From Haloimpatiens sp042688525 (lineage in GTDB: Bacteria > Bacillota > Clostridia > Clostridiales > Clostridiaceae): a stretch of DNA of 64,000 bases. The position numbers were made by a program, and so were the translations under genes. Location of the stretch: assembly GCF_042688525.2 (NCBI RefSeq), contig NZ_JBHWAB010000001.1, positions 3,915,339-3,979,338 on the forward strand. Reading direction: 5' to 3'. Shown in pieces: positions 46,316 to 55,562 of the stretch (positions within the stretch are counted from its first letter, which is position 1; each line of letters starts with the position of its first letter). The notes under the pieces were generated by a model. It did not search any database. It had not been told where the DNA came from and was given only the letters and a program-made list of their open reading frames with translations.

Positions 46316-47346
46316 AATAATTCCTCCACTTCATCCTCTTTAATTTCTTCTATAAATTTAGCAATTAATTTTCCTGTATTTTTAATATCACCCATATTAG
46401 CAACTTCTACAGAAGTATGCATATATTTTTCTGGAATTGATATTAACAAAGTAGGTATTCCTCCTCTTGTTATTTGAATATCCCAAGCATCAGTACCTGT
46501 ATTCCCTGGTTCTACTTCTACGTTATAAGATATATCATATTTATTGGCTGTATCCATAATTCTTTTTCTAAATTTAGGATGAATATTAGGTCCTATACAT
46601 ATAACTGGTCCTCCACCAATTTTATTTTCTTTATGCTTTTCTCCCATTGGTCCATTATCAAAAGTTACATCAATAGCAATAGCCATATCTGGTTTTATAT
46701 CATAACTTGCCATTTTAGCACCTCTATGACCTACTTCTTCTTGACAAGAACATACAAAATACACATCTAAATCATGCTGAATATTTTCAAGTTCTTTTGC
46801 ACAACTATACATAGAAACAATAGCTGCTCTATCATCTATTGCTTTACAAGTTACATTATTATTTAAAAGTTCATAAAAATCTCTTTTTAATGTTACAAAA
46901 TCACCTACATTAACAATTTTTTTTAACTTTTCTGTACTATAGCCAGTATCAATCATAAGTTTATCTGCATCTACTGCTTTGCTCCTTTCATCTTCATTCA
47001 TAAGATGTGGAGGTTTGATACCTATAATTCCTTCTATATCTTCTTTTCCATGTACTATTACTTCTTGAGAAACTAATGTCTTTGGATCTATTCCTTTAGG
47101 CTGAAATTTTAAAAATCCTTTTTCACATATTTCTGTTATCATTAAAAATACTTCATCAGCATGTCCCATGAGCATTATACTTTTATTACCCTTACCTGTT
47201 TTGTGTATGTAAATGTTATTTAATTTCCCATACTTTACTTCTCCATACTCTTCAAAAGCCTCTTCTATTTTATTATGAATCCAGTTTTCTCGCCCACTTG
47301 GAGCATGCGATGTACACAATGTTTTTAATAATTGAATTTCATTCAT
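46306..47346 (-). CDS. M42 family metallo-aminopeptidase, first gene of the trio
   Basis: 346 residues. Metal and catalytic motifs are intact: LMGHADEVFLM, CKAIDDRAA, SCQEEVGHRGA, AIDVTFDNGPMG, EKYMHTSVEV. It has an extra acidic C-terminal tail (EEIKEDEVEELLCF) compared with the second gene. AGGAGATGAC precedes the start. It leads the tandem of three M42 paralogues and overlaps the second gene by 10 nt. Substrate preference cannot be read from sequence; the three may form a mixed TET-type particle (inference). Confidence 0.93.
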   Translation of the reverse strand: MNEIQLLKTLCTSHAPSGRENWIHNKIEEAFEEYGEVKYGKLNNIYIHKTGKGNKSIMLMGHADEVFLMITEICEKGFLKFQPKGIDPKTLVSQEVIVHGKEDIEGIIGIKPPHLMNEDERSKAVDADKLMIDTGYSTEKLKKIVNVGDFVTLKRDFYELLNNNVTCKAIDDRAAIVSMYSCAKELENIQHDLDVYFVCSCQEEVGHRGAKMASYDIKPDMAIAIDVTFDNGPMGEKHKENKIGGGPVICIGPNIHPKFRKRIMDTANKYDISYNVEVEPGNTGTDAWDIQITRGGIPTLLISIPEKYMHTSVEVANMGDIKNTGKLIAKFIEEIKEDEVEELLCF

Positions 47347-47524
47347 ACTGTCATCTCCTTATAGAAAATTCAAAAAATTCTCTTCATACTATCTGTTGTA
47401 TTCTATAATTGTTTTAGTATTTCCTTCTCTAACAAACATAAAGACATCTGTTTGTATTATATTCAATTTACTACTTTTTCAAGTAATAAACTTCATTAAA
47501 ACTTTATACTTACTTAAATTAAAT

Positions 47525-47626
47525 AATGGGGCTGTCGCACTAAAAGTAAATCCTACAATACATTGTGTTGATTTAAAAATTGAAAAACAATATATTGTAT
47601 ATAAATTTCTTAATGCGACAGCCCCA
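47525..47626. repeat. MITE-like family B, copy 2
   Basis: About 102 bp with perfect terminal inverted repeats ATGGGGCTGTCGCA / TGCGACAGCCCCAT and internal near-symmetry. It is homologous, in opposite orientation, to 44105-44192. The ends resemble insertion sequence termini; possibly a non-autonomous derivative. It flanks the M42 operon on the other side from copy 1. Confidence 0.75.
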
Positions 47627-47636
47627 TATCATACAC

Positions 47637-49502
47637 TTATTTAATTTCTGTTATATAAATATCCTTTGTTATCTTTGGCTTTTCATATCCAATCCAAGAA
47701 TATGTAAGACTAGTATTACGAGCATATCCTTCAATAAAATGTCCTGCCTTAGGTAATTTAGCAAATTGATTATATGCTGGTACTTGTTTTCCATTCAAAT
47801 AATATATAAATGTAGGTTCCACAACTATCCATCCATACTCTGGTATATAAAACTCTGCCCAAGCATGTCCATAAGAATTTACTAATAAAGGTTTATCTAA
47901 ACTATCATCTTGAATCCAATAACCGTAAACAACTCTTGCAGGAATTCTTTGAGCTCTACACATAGCAACAAACAAATCTGCATAGTCTTCACATACTCCT
48001 GCCTTTGTCTTTAATGCATTTAATGCTCCTTTATTTCCTTCCCAAATATCATAACTTAATGTAGTATTTACATATTCGAATATCTTTTTAGCTTTCATAT
48101 AAGGATTATTTTCTGAACCCACAACTTCTTTTGATTTACTTATTATTGAACTATTATTACTTTCTATTTTTTTCTCTGGTGAAGTATACTTTGCATAATT
48201 ATTAAAAGAACTGTAATTTCCAGAAGTTTGTGAAAGATCTCCATTATACTTTAGTGTTCCTTGCTTAAAAGTTCTTACTACTTCATACTTCATACTTTGT
48301 CCACTTTTTAGACTTGGAATATAAATCTTTCCTTCTTTTTCTCCGTAAGCATTATTAATAATACTTATGCCATTACCATTAACACTTAATTTTTCATCCT
48401 TCTGATAAGGAGAGTTATTTATTTTACCTATGTTATCTTTTATAGTAACACTATTAATATTGGTTTCACTATTATTAGTAACAGTAATTACCTGTTTCAT
48501 TTGGAAAGTCTTTTCATTAGAAATAGTATATAAACTATTATAAAAAATCTTAGTCAGAGCACTACTTGATACTGCTCCTTCTCCACCAAGTATATAAATA
48601 TTTACATTAGATTGTTTCTCGTTTTGTATAAACTTACGTATATCTACAGTTGGATTATTATCTGTTAAAACAACTATAGATGAATTTTTAGATGCTAATG
48701 ATGAACCTGCAAGTGCATCTGGAAAATTATTTCCTGAAGCAACATATACTTTACTATAGCTATTTATTTCACTAGAAAACCTATTTATTATTTTTATATT
48801 AGTTTCATATCTATTGCTTCCATAAATTCTTTCAGGGTTATGAAAATTATTTTCAACTTGACTACTTATTACTTTAGGTCCACCTAATATATAAGTTTTA
48901 TTTACCTCAGTATTTTGTAATAAATATTCTTTTAAATAATTATCTATATTATTAGTATCACATAACAATATAGGCATATGCTTAATTGAAGCAACAGCAC
49001 CCATTGAAAGTGCATCTGGGAAATTTCTACCTGTAGAAACAACCACTTCTGAACTTGCACCTAATTTTTGGGCTATTTTTACAGAAGTTTCATATCTATT
49101 TTTACCTTCTATTCTTTCACAAGTTATTCCAAGTGCACTTATTTCATTTTTAATATTATCAGATATAGCTCCCTTACCGCCTATTATATATACTTTTTTA
49201 GTACCTAATCTAACTATTTCGTTTTTTACATTAGAATCTAATTTAGTTTTACCATTTAGTAAAATAGGAGAATTATATTTTTTAGCTAATGGTGTAGCAC
49301 AAAGTGCATCTGGAAAGTCATCTCCTGTTGCTAAAATTACTACATCCGACTTATCCCAACCATTTTGAGAAATTTGTACAGAAGTTAAATACCTATTATT
49401 TCCCCATATTCTAGTATAATTTTGTGCTAATACTATATTATTAAAATTAAATAAAATAGTAGCAATTATAAAAATTAAAATACTTCTCAAGTTTTTTTTC
49501 AT
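47637..49502 (-). CDS. Surface protein with three CWB2 repeats and a transglutaminase-like domain
   Basis: 621 residues. A signal peptide (about 1-26, ILIFIIATILFNFNNIVLA) is followed by three cell-wall-binding type 2 repeats (about 30-310; R-x-G-x-x-R-Y-x-T and DALxAxPLA patterns, for example DDFPDALCATPLA). These attach proteins to anionic wall polymers in clostridia. A beta-rich linker follows, then a transglutaminase/protease-like core (about 470-600) with Cys in KAGVCEDYADLF and His in SYGHAWAEFY. The third triad position, usually Asp, is Glu in GWIVVEPT. It is exported and wall-bound; peptide cross-linking or proteolysis is possible. GAGGTG precedes the start. Confidence 0.9.
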   Translation of the reverse strand: MKKNLRSILIFIIATILFNFNNIVLAQNYTRIWGNNRYLTSVQISQNGWDKSDVVILATGDDFPDALCATPLAKKYNSPILLNGKTKLDSNVKNEIVRLGTKKVYIIGGKGAISDNIKNEISALGITCERIEGKNRYETSVKIAQKLGASSEVVVSTGRNFPDALSMGAVASIKHMPILLCDTNNIDNYLKEYLLQNTEVNKTYILGGPKVISSQVENNFHNPERIYGSNRYETNIKIINRFSSEINSYSKVYVASGNNFPDALAGSSLASKNSSIVVLTDNNPTVDIRKFIQNEKQSNVNIYILGGEGAVSSSALTKIFYNSLYTISNEKTFQMKQVITVTNNSETNINSVTIKDNIGKINNSPYQKDEKLSVNGNGISIINNAYGEKEGKIYIPSLKSGQSMKYEVVRTFKQGTLKYNGDLSQTSGNYSSFNNYAKYTSPEKKIESNNSSIISKSKEVVGSENNPYMKAKKIFEYVNTTLSYDIWEGNKGALNALKTKAGVCEDYADLFVAMCRAQRIPARVVYGYWIQDDSLDKPLLVNSYGHAWAEFYIPEYGWIVVEPTFIYYLNGKQVPAYNQFAKLPKAGHFIEGYARNTSLTYSWIGYEKPKITKDIYITEIK

Positions 49503-49541
49503 CTTGTCACCTCTTTTGTAAATTTTGAATAAAATTTATCT

Positions 49542-50708
49542 TTAGCTATTTTTATCAATAAATTTATTTTTTTCATTAATATTTCCTTTCACATTAATAG
49601 GAGTCTCTACATATATACTAGTACTTGGGAAAGCCATAGATACTTGCTCTTTTTCAAATATTTCCATAATTTTAAAATTTATATTTTCTTTAATTTCTAG
49701 GTATTTAGCTAATTCAGAAGTATTAACAAAAAAGTATAATAATATATCTAAACTACTATCATTAAATTTATTAAAATTAACCAATATTGTTTCTTTACTT
49801 ACATCTTCATGTTTTTTCAGCATTTCTTTCATTTCTTCTACACACTTTTTGATCTTATAACTTGGAGTATCATAAGTAACACCTATATTAAAATTTATTC
49901 TTCTATTACCTCTTCTACTCCAATTAGTTATTGGCTCATTTGCAAGTGTTGAATTTGGAACTGTAACTAATCCTTTTTCAAAATTTCTTATTTTAGTACT
50001 TCTAAAAGATATATCTTCTATAGTTCCTTCTACACTTGTAGTTTTTATCCAATCACCAATATTAAAAGGCTTATCTAATAAAATAATTATCCCTCCAACA
50101 ATATTAGCTGCAGTATCTTTAGCTGCTAATGCAAATGCAAGACCACCAAGACCAAGACCTGCTATAAATCCCTGAATATCATATCCCCATTTCTCAATTA
50201 CTATAATTGCTGCAAAAGCTACTATTATAAATCTAATTACTTTTGCAATAAAAGGAAATAATATCTTATCCATGTTAATATCAAATTTTTTCTGCATTTT
50301 TTCAAATAATACAGATGACGTATTCGTTAAATTATAACATCCCCATGCAATAAGTATTATAACTGCAGAACTAAAAAAGTTTTGTAAAAATACTGATGCT
50401 ATATACTTACTTCCTAATATTTTTATTCTTAAATATACTATAGATGTATATAAACCAAGAACTATAAAAAATAGATTAAGAGGTTTCTGAAAAGCTAAAA
50501 ACATCTTAGTATTTAACTTTGTCTTAGTCCTGCTTAAAATTTTTAATATTAACTTAAAAATATATTTTGTAAAAAATTTTCTAAGTAATATAAAAAATAG
50601 GAATATTAAAATTGCTATTGCAACTATTTTAAGATTATCATAAGAAAAATAATCTACTATACCATTTACCTTTTGAGCAAAAACTGAATTAGAAAATACC
50701 TCACTCAA
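49542..50708 (-). CDS. MscS-family mechanosensitive channel
   Basis: 388 residues. Four to five membrane segments, the last being the pore helix FIAGLGLGGLAFALAAKDTAANIVGGIIILLDKPFNIGDWI (residues about 180-220), the MscS signature rich in Gly/Ala. The cytoplasmic beta domain follows (GTIEDISFRSTKIRNFEKGLVTVPNS) and then the alpha/beta end domain. It releases solutes on hypo-osmotic shock. The start is TTG behind GGGGGG at 7 nt. It lies next to a glycine-betaine-type transporter, which fits osmotic physiology. Confidence 0.93.
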   Translation of the reverse strand: MSEVFSNSVFAQKVNGIVDYFSYDNLKIVAIAILIFLFFILLRKFFTKYIFKLILKILSRTKTKLNTKMFLAFQKPLNLFFIVLGLYTSIVYLRIKILGSKYIASVFLQNFFSSAVIILIAWGCYNLTNTSSVLFEKMQKKFDINMDKILFPFIAKVIRFIIVAFAAIIVIEKWGYDIQGFIAGLGLGGLAFALAAKDTAANIVGGIIILLDKPFNIGDWIKTTSVEGTIEDISFRSTKIRNFEKGLVTVPNSTLANEPITNWSRRGNRRINFNIGVTYDTPSYKIKKCVEEMKEMLKKHEDVSKETILVNFNKFNDSSLDILLYFFVNTSELAKYLEIKENINFKIMEIFEKEQVSMAFPSTSIYVETPINVKGNINEKNKFIDKNS

Positions 50709-50870
50709 TCGATGTCCCCCCTTTTTTCTACATTCTAAAATTATGAAAGCATAAAGTACCCATTATACTTATATACTTATTTTAAGAAATTATCTAAAAT
50801 TTATCAATGATAATAATAATAAAATACATTTATATAATATACTTCGTATACTAATTTATACTTATTACAT

Positions 50871-50903
50871 AAAAAATATACACCTAAGCAAAAGCTTAGG
50901 TGT
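50871..50903 (-). terminator. Terminator of the betaine operon
   Basis: Minus strand ACACCTAAGC-TTTT-GCTTAGGTGT followed by ATATTTTTT, downstream of the BCCT gene. Confidence 0.8.
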
Positions 50904-50981
50904 ATCGCTGAATTTTTTAGGGAAATTTTATTTATTTTAAAGTAGTTCATTAACTATAATTAAATCTTCACTTGTATTTAT

Positions 50982-52472
50982 TTAAATCTTTTCTTCTCTT
51001 AAAGCTTTAACTAAAGAAATACAAGCAAATATCATAACAAAAATAAATGGAAACGCTGCTGCTACTGAAGCTGTTTGTAATGCCTTCAATCCACCTGCAA
51101 GTAAAAGTGCTGTTGCAAGTAATGATTGAACAAGTCCCCATAATATTTTCTTTTTATTACTTGGATTTAAATTTCCTTCTGATGTAAACATTCCTAAAAC
51201 AAATGTTGCTGAATTAGCTGATGTAATAAAGAATGTACATAATAAGAATATTGCTATTATCGAAAGAATTGTTCCAAGCGGATAATTTTTCATTACAACG
51301 AATAGTGCAGTTTCTGTCTTAACTGATTGAAGTGCACTTAAACTTAATTTTTTAGTAATTCCAAGATTTATACCTAGTGTTCCAAATATTGAGAACCATA
51401 CGAAAGATGCCAATGATGGTGCAATTATAACGCCCATCACAAATTCTCTAATTGTTCTACCTTTTGAAATACGTGCAATAAACGAACCAACGAATGGAGC
51501 CCATGCTATCCACCAAGCCCAATAAAATACTGTCCAACCGCTTATCCATGTATTATCCCCAAAAGCTTTTATATTTAAACTATCATATACAAAAGTATTT
51601 AGATAATCTCCAAAACTATTAACGAATGAATTTAATATTGTTATTTTAGGTCCTACTAAAAAAGCTCCAATTACTAATATACCTGCTGCCCACAAGTTAA
51701 TGTCAGAAAGTAATTTTATTCCCTTTTCAATTCCACTAACAGCAGTCCATATGAATATTACTGTAACAATACCTATTATAATTACTTGAACTAACTGAGT
51801 TTCTGGTATTTTAAATAAATAATTAAGTCCTCCATTTATCTGTAATGTTCCCATTCCTAATGATGTAGCAACACCTGCTACTGTAGCAAAGACTGCAAGT
51901 ACATCTATTAATTTTCCTATGGGTCCTTTTACTCCTTCTTCACCTAATAATGGTGTAAATATACTACTTATTAATCCTGGTTTATTTTTTCTAAATTGGA
52001 AATATGCAAGAGCTAAGCCTATTATGCTGTAATTTGCCCAAGGATGAAATCCCCAATGCTTAAAAGATGCTTTTAATGCAAACTCGGCTGCTTCTGAAGT
52101 TCCTGGCTGTATGCCTACTGGTGGTGTTGAAAAATGAGCTAATGGTTCTGCTACACCCCAAAATACTAATCCTATACCCATGCCAGCTCCAAATAACATT
52201 GCAAACCAAGAAGTGGTACTAAACTCTGGCTTTGAGTCATCTGGACCAAGTTTTATTTTCCCATATTTACTAAAAGCTAATATTAATGCAAATATTACGA
52301 AAATTAACATTGACAAAAGATATGTCCAACCAAAATTAACAGATAAGAAATCATATAGTGTATTTGCAAAATTGTTAAAATGTTCTTTAAACACAATACC
52401 CCATAAAACTATGGCAAAAGTTATTATTAATGATATATAAAATACTTTATTATCCTTTTGTTTTTCTATCAT
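50982..52472 (-). CDS. BCCT-family betaine/choline/carnitine transporter
   Basis: 496 residues, 12 membrane segments. The Gly-rich motif GAGMGIGLVFWGVAEPLAHF (split point after GVAEP in the family logo) and the tryptophan-rich WTVFYWAWWIAWAPFVGSF block with GRTIREF identify the BCCT family. It imports glycine betaine or related compounds with Na+ or H+. Encoded behind the reductase-like genes, so it likely brings the electron acceptor for Stickland-type betaine reduction rather than serving only osmoprotection. AAGGAAAA precedes the start. A hairpin without T-run lies between it and the upstream gene. Confidence 0.93.
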   Translation of the reverse strand: MIEKQKDNKVFYISLIITFAIVLWGIVFKEHFNNFANTLYDFLSVNFGWTYLLSMLIFVIFALILAFSKYGKIKLGPDDSKPEFSTTSWFAMLFGAGMGIGLVFWGVAEPLAHFSTPPVGIQPGTSEAAEFALKASFKHWGFHPWANYSIIGLALAYFQFRKNKPGLISSIFTPLLGEEGVKGPIGKLIDVLAVFATVAGVATSLGMGTLQINGGLNYLFKIPETQLVQVIIIGIVTVIFIWTAVSGIEKGIKLLSDINLWAAGILVIGAFLVGPKITILNSFVNSFGDYLNTFVYDSLNIKAFGDNTWISGWTVFYWAWWIAWAPFVGSFIARISKGRTIREFVMGVIIAPSLASFVWFSIFGTLGINLGITKKLSLSALQSVKTETALFVVMKNYPLGTILSIIAIFLLCTFFITSANSATFVLGMFTSEGNLNPSNKKKILWGLVQSLLATALLLAGGLKALQTASVAAAFPFIFVMIFACISLVKALREEKI

Positions 52473-52570
52473 ATATTTTCCTTATAGTGCAAAACTATTT
52501 TGTAAACATTCAGTAAGTTCTACCTATAAGACTCCTCCCTTCTTTCTTAAAGTTTGGATTTCTTATAATG

Positions 52571-52596
52571 TTCTCTCGCCTTATTAGGCGAGAGAA
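52571..52596 (-). other. Intercistronic hairpin without T-run
   Basis: TTCTCTCGCC-TTATTA-GGCGAGAGAA, a perfect 10-bp stem between the selenoprotein gene and the BCCT gene. The minus-strand 3' flank is CATTATAAG, not a T-run, so it is more likely an RNA-processing or stability element than a full terminator. Confidence 0.6.
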
Positions 52597-52601
52597 TATT
52601 G

Positions 52602-53912
52602 TTAAAATTTTACTTTAAAAACTGTTTGTTCATCAATATCTGTAGTAAGAGAATCTAATGCAACTCCGACTCTGTAATAACGTAATTTCCATTGTTCTTC
52701 CTTTGTAGTTGCCGGATCTCCTAATGGATATGGTATTGATATTGTTGGTACAATTCTATTAGAACCTACTGTTTTAGCAACTGGAATTAGATTAGCCATT
52801 TGAACTATTGTGAAACCTGCTCTTTCAATTTCTTTAACCATCGTTGCACCGCAACGTGTACAAGTTCCTCATGTAGAAACCATTATAACTCCATCTACAT
52901 TATCTTCTCTTAAATATTCTACAATTTCTTTAGCCATTCTTGCTGCTTCTGCTTGAGTAGTTCCTGTTCCAACTGTTGTATAGAAATAATCATGAAGGCT
53001 TCCTATTTTTCCTTCTTTTTCATATTCTCTAAGTGCATCTATTGGAGCTATAACATCTGGATCTGCATCTGCTGCTGCTGGATCAAATCCTGCATGAATT
53101 GTCTTATATACTCCACCCTCTAAATCGTCTACACCTGCAATATTATATCTTCCCCATCTAGTAGCTGAAGCTGATTGAATTCTATCTGGATTATCAACAG
53201 GCACTATACCACCTGTATTAACAAGAGCTATTTTAGCTTTACTTAAATCTTTTATAGCAGGTGCTATAGGTACTCTATCTAACTTAGGAATTGGAAGTTC
53301 TGATACAAACTCTTCTCCATTTAACTTCTTAAGAAGCATTTCAACAACTCTATCAGCTGCTGGCTTACCATCTTCAAGCCAAACCTGATGTCTTATACCT
53401 CTTCCGTAATATCCTTCCTCTTCAGCACTTAGAAGTTTTTCTCCTTCTAATATTTTATTACCAAATTTAGCCATAGATTTTATATCTGATCTCATCTTAG
53501 CTGCACTATGTCCACCTTTAAATATATACATTTCTTTTCTAAACATCTCAACACCAGGATTTTCTATATGCATAGAAGTTATTACTGGTACATTAAATTT
53601 TTCTTTTACCGCTTTACAAATATGACCACAAGCAGCTCCATATCTACCTGCTTGGAATGCTGGTCCAGCAAAGAAAATGTCAAACTCTAAACCTTCTAAT
53701 CCTTCTATTATTCTTTTTACAGCTTCATCTTTATTAGATCCTATAAAGTTATCTCCGCATATTATAGTATGAGTAACTTCTGCATTTAATTCTTTATTTA
53801 ACTGCATTGCAGGTCCTACTAATCCTTCTTTTATTATTGGTTCAAAATCAGCCTTATCTTCTCCACCGATTTGTCCAAAGAATTGATTTAAATACATTAT
53901 TGCCTTTTTCAT
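52602..53912 (-). CDS. grdH: Glycine/betaine reductase selenoprotein B (GrdB/GrdH type), contains selenocysteine
   Basis: 436 residues when the in-frame TGA at 52869-52871 is read as selenocysteine (residue 348). Substrate-activating subunit of a glycine/sarcosine/betaine reductase. The redox motif is U-GTC-TRC (UxxCxxC) in VST-U-GTCTRCGATMVKEIE, the GrdB-family signature. Twelve nt after TGA a stem CGTTGC-GGT-GCAACG forms a bacterial SECIS-like hairpin. Without readthrough the protein would be split in two, so this is easy to mis-annotate. The betaine-specific name is inferred from the neighbouring BCCT gene; glycine (grdB) or sarcosine (grdF) specificity cannot be excluded. Selenoprotein A and the C complex are not in the window. 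Confidence 0.9.
52842..52856 (-). promoter_or_regulatory. SECIS-like hairpin of the grdH-type gene
   Basis: CGTTGC-GGT-GCAACG in the mRNA, with a GGU apical loop as in bacterial SECIS elements, 12 nt downstream of the selenocysteine TGA. Confidence 0.75.
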
Positions 53913-53925
53913 CTATAACACCTCC

Positions 53926-55251
53926 CTAGAATTCTTTCATTGTCTTAGGTGACCATCCAATTACTTGATCTCCACAGAACATAGCATTATTTTCCATAAC
54001 AATTGATCCATCTGGTTTAACTGAAGGTCCTAAAATTTCATCTCCAGCCCATCCTCCTGAAAGTCCATCTCTTGCTAAAGCTTCTAACTCTCCAATAACA
54101 GTTTCCATAGGAGGTAATTCTATAAGTTCCGAAACATTACCACATGAAACAATTGCATTTGCTTTTTCATCTAGAGTTACTAATGGTTGAGAATTTCCAT
54201 CTCTACCTGTACATTCATTTGTTATACCTATTGTTTTCACTCCTGCATCTTCTAATGCAACAACACAAGCTATAAAGTCTGCATCTGGATTTCCATAACC
54301 CTCTTCTGCTACTATAGCTCCATCTGCACCTAAAGATTTAGCCATTTGTGCTACAAATAAAGCTGCTCTTTCTTTTTGTTCAAGTGCAACATTAAGATTT
54401 GACATAATAACACCTAAGAAATTAATAGTTTTTCCATGTTCTTTATATAATCTTTTTATTGTTGGACAGTTTTGGAAATCATAAGTTGACCATTTTGATG
54501 AACATGGCATAAAGCTACCTGAAATAATTGCTCCATCTAAAACCTCATTAGGATTCATAAATGTAGGAACCATTCTATTTGTATCCCATCCATATAGCAA
54601 GTCATTATATCCTAAGTCTTCCATTTGAGATTGAGGCTGCATTACATATACAACACTTGGTAATTTTTTTATTTCTTCATTCCTTTTTGTTACTGCTTCC
54701 AATTCATATGTTTCTATTTCCTCTGGTTCTAAATCCTTTACACATTGTGCAATAAATTCAGCTAATTTATGTCCTGCCTGTCTTAAAGCCCTATTTTTCT
54801 TTTGTTGTTCTCTTTTTTCAAACTCTTCATCAGTATCTCCAACAAGTACTATGTTTTTTAACTGTGAAAAATATGTGTATTTAGCTCCTTCCCCACTCAT
54901 ATCTATTAATCCATCCTGGAAGCCACCCCAGTGTCTACCTACTACTAATACTGAAGTACCTTTAAGGGCATGTGTTCTTCCATTCCCTGCTTGGGAAAGT
55001 TCTCCAGTATAACCTGGAAATAATGTATCACCATTTATTTTTATTCTTGGTTCGATAGCTTCTTTTACTGGTACTAAACGAACTTTATCACCTGGTTTAA
55101 CTATCATTAAATCAGCTTCTACAATATGTTCATCTTCAAATACAAAATCTAAAGCTTCTTGTTTATTTATTGTCAATATTCCATCTTTATAAAATGTCTT
55201 ATCGCCAAAGATTACATCTTTAACATAAAAATTGCCTATTTCCAATTTCAT
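53926..55251 (-). CDS. grdI: Glycine/betaine reductase proprotein component (GrdE/GrdI type)
   Basis: 441 residues. Partner of the selenoprotein in component B of glycine/sarcosine/betaine reductases, where it binds the substrate. In this family the proprotein is cleaved at a conserved Cys to give a new N-terminal carbonyl group. The matching site here is TNECTGRDGNSQPLVTL (Cys near residue 350). Other conserved blocks are GKTINFLGVIMSNLNVALEQKERAA (family core) and EEGYGNPDADF. It is the first gene of the operon, 13 nt before the selenoprotein gene, and starts behind AAAGGAG. Name by context with the BCCT gene. Confidence 0.88.
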   Translation of the reverse strand: MKLEIGNFYVKDVIFGDKTFYKDGILTINKQEALDFVFEDEHIVEADLMIVKPGDKVRLVPVKEAIEPRIKINGDTLFPGYTGELSQAGNGRTHALKGTSVLVVGRHWGGFQDGLIDMSGEGAKYTYFSQLKNIVLVGDTDEEFEKREQQKKNRALRQAGHKLAEFIAQCVKDLEPEEIETYELEAVTKRNEEIKKLPSVVYVMQPQSQMEDLGYNDLLYGWDTNRMVPTFMNPNEVLDGAIISGSFMPCSSKWSTYDFQNCPTIKRLYKEHGKTINFLGVIMSNLNVALEQKERAALFVAQMAKSLGADGAIVAEEGYGNPDADFIACVVALEDAGVKTIGITNECTGRDGNSQPLVTLDEKANAIVSCGNVSELIELPPMETVIGELEALARDGLSGGWAGDEILGPSVKPDGSIVMENNAMFCGDQVIGWSPKTMKEF

Positions 55252-55346
55252 TTTTTTGCACTCCTTTCATTATAACAAACAGTATAATCGTTTACATTTA
55301 GTCCACAAAACTTAATTCTTTTAGAATGCAATCACTATAAAAAAAT

Positions 55347-55379
55347 TATTTGTTACTTTCCATTACTATTTGTTACTTT
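55347..55379. promoter_or_regulatory. Two direct repeats, 20-bp period, upstream of the betaine operon
   Basis: TATTTGTTACTTT at 55347-55359 and again at 55367-55379, exactly 20 bp apart (two helical turns). They lie about 100 nt upstream of the grdI-type start. Candidate activator site. Confidence 0.45.
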
Positions 55380-55423
55380 TTATTGTTTAGATTATAACAT
55401 ACTTATGATTATATTAACAATTT

Positions 55424-55445
55424 GATTATTCTATAATCATGATTA
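55424..55445. promoter_or_regulatory. Palindromic candidate operator between grdI and tetR
   Basis: GATTAT-TCT-ATAATC (55424-55438) overlaps the perfect palindrome TAATCATGATTA (55434-55445), with a further TGATTAT just upstream. It sits between the divergent TetR gene and the betaine operon, where a TetR operator is expected. Confidence 0.45.
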
Positions 55446-55562
55446 GTTTTTTAAATAGTTATTTTTTTTTAAATTATATGATAATTTTAATTTTCATTTT
55501 GTTTAATACTATGTTATAATAAATTGTTTGAAATACTAATTTTTTTAACAAGGTGATTACAT

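Noticed and set aside
52602..52841. Separate 79-codon gene
   Set aside because: It is the C-terminal part of the selenoprotein behind the selenocysteine TGA.
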